NCBI GenBank assembly: GCA_023430565.1
Contig: JAEZAD010000200.1
Coordinates: forward strand, 1-16,144
Direction: 5' to 3'
Source of the DNA: Verrucomicrobiota bacterium
Lineage (GTDB): Bacteria; Verrucomicrobiota; Verrucomicrobiia; Opitutales; Opitutaceae
DNA: 16,144 nucleotides
Each line of letters begins with the position of its first letter. The first letter of the stretch is position 1. Below, in pieces: positions 15,231 through 16,144 of this stretch. The position numbers were made by a program, and so were the translations under genes. Under the pieces are notes generated by a model. The model had not been told where the DNA came from, did not search any database, and saw nothing but the letters and a program-made list of their open reading frames with translations.

Positions 15231-16144
15231 ATGGCCACCAAAACCGAAATGACCGTCGGCCGGATGAAGCTCACCGTGAGCAACCTCGACAAGGTGCTGT
15301 ATCCGGAAGTTGGGTTCACCAAAGGCAACGTCATCGACTACTACGTCCGCGTCTCCGACGTCCTCCTGCCTCACCTCAAGAACCGCCCGATCACGCTGAA
15401 ACGCTACCCCGACGGCGTGGAGGGGTTTTTCTTCTACGAGAAGCAATGTCCGTCACACCGCCCGAAATGGGTGAAGACCACGACCGTGCCGCGCGACCGC
15501 GGTGGCGAAATCCACTACTGCGTGATGAACGACCTGCCCGCGCTCGTCTGGGCCGCGAATCTCGCCGACCTCGAACTGCACACTTTCCTTCACAAGGCGC
15601 CCGCCATCTCGCGCCCCACCGCCATCGCCTTCGACCTCGATCCCGGCCCGCCCGCCGACATCGTTCTCTGCTGCCAGGTCGGACTCTGGGTGAAAGCGCT
15701 CTTCGACGGCCTCGGCCTGAAAAGCTTCGCCAAAACTTCCGGCTCGAAAGGCCTCCAGGTTTACGTCCCGCTCAACACGCCCGTCACCTACAAGCAGACC
15801 AAGGAATTCGCGCACACCGTCGCCCGCGTCCTCGAAGCGCAGTTCCCCGATGTCGTCGTCGAAAAAATGCTGAAGTCGCTCCGCACCGGCAAAGTGCTCG
15901 TCGACTGGAGCCAGAACGACGACCACAAGACCACCGTCAACGTCTACTCCCTCCGCGCCAAAGACCACCCGACCGTCTCGACTCCGGTCACCTGGGACGA
16001 AGTGGAAACGACGTTGAAAAAGAAAAAGAAGGAACTGCTGACCTTCGAGACCGAGGACGTCCTCAAGCGCATCGAGAAATACGGCGACCTCTTCGCCCCC
16101 GTCCTCCAGCTCAAGCAAAAACTCCCCCCGATTCGCGCCCTCCA
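15231..16144 (+). CDS. LigD-type polymerase/primase (partial at the window edge)
   Basis: This open frame begins at an ATG 5 bp after the ligase stop and runs off the right edge after 304 codons. It matches the LigD POL domain, an archaeo-eukaryotic primase-like polymerase that fills gaps with NTPs or dNTPs during end joining. Seen features: NLDKVLYPE near the start (18-26), the metal-binding AFDLDPG with Asp135 and Asp137, the nucleotide-binding SGSKGLQVYVPL (171-182), and the third acidic residue Asp226 in KVLVDWSQND. The polymerase domain is about 300 residues, so nearly all of it is present; the C-terminus is not. With the upstream ligase it forms a split LigD, probably one transcript. 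An identically placed Ku gene would be expected nearby but is not in the window. Confidence 0.92.
   Translation, partial: MATKTEMTVGRMKLTVSNLDKVLYPEVGFTKGNVIDYYVRVSDVLLPHLKNRPITLKRYPDGVEGFFFYEKQCPSHRPKWVKTTTVPRDRGGEIHYCVMNDLPALVWAANLADLELHTFLHKAPAISRPTAIAFDLDPGPPADIVLCCQVGLWVKALFDGLGLKSFAKTSGSKGLQVYVPLNTPVTYKQTKEFAHTVARVLEAQFPDVVVEKMLKSLRTGKVLVDWSQNDDHKTTVNVYSLRAKDHPTVSTPVTWDEVETTLKKKKKELLTFETEDVLKRIEKYGDLFAPVLQLKQKLPPIRAL

Noticed and set aside
1..16144. CRISPR arrays, tRNA/rRNA genes, insertion-sequence transposases, prophage genes
   Set aside because: I saw no regularly spaced direct repeats, tRNA cloverleaf sequence, rRNA signature, transposase or phage protein in any frame.

Overview
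The window is GC-rich (mid-60s percent by eye) with tightly packed genes. None of the start codons has an obvious Shine-Dalgarno sequence. The gene content (secreted glucuronoxylan enzymes, paired LacI regulators with a TVSLALRNHP recognition helix) and several families of palindromic intergenic repeats suggest an Opitutaceae-like member of Verrucomicrobiota. That assignment comes from pattern recognition, not from a search.

Layout. Positions 1-50 (minus) hold the first codons of what looks like a LolC/LolE-type permease. It follows lysS (131-1624, minus), and a large inverted repeat lies between the two. A xylan-utilisation block then runs on the minus strand up to about 10922. In transcription order it encodes a cytoplasmic GH52 beta-xylosidase, a GPH-family sugar/cation symporter, two exported GH8 enzymes of the reducing-end exo-oligoxylanase (Rex) type, a small lipoprotein, and an exported GH67 alpha-glucuronidase. 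Two hairpin terminators (8812-8836 and 7200-7223) divide the block into sub-units. Divergently, on the plus strand, two tandem paralogous LacI-type regulators (11180-12298 and 12327-13433) share a 257-bp promoter region with the GH52 gene. They are the obvious candidate regulators of the block.

Downstream of the regulators is an unrelated DNA-repair pair: a LigD with 3'-phosphoesterase and ATP-dependent ligase domains (13513-15225), followed 5 bp later by a separate LigD-type polymerase/primase gene (15231 to the window edge). Together they are a split bacterial NHEJ LigD. No Ku gene is visible.

Inferred pathway: the exported GH67 removes (methyl)glucuronic acid from xylo-oligosaccharides, and the exported GH8 pair trims xylose from reducing ends. 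The symporter imports xylose or short oligomers, and GH52 hydrolyses them in the cytoplasm. No endo-xylanase, xylose isomerase, xylulokinase or TonB-dependent receptor is seen here.

The most unusual structure is the set of four different palindromic repeats: 56-130, 1687-1761, 5748-5850 and 14176-14203. One lies over the start codon of a GH8 gene, and one sits in frame inside the ligD coding sequence. I did not find a clearly new multi-gene system. The repeats are the part least explained by ordinary annotation.
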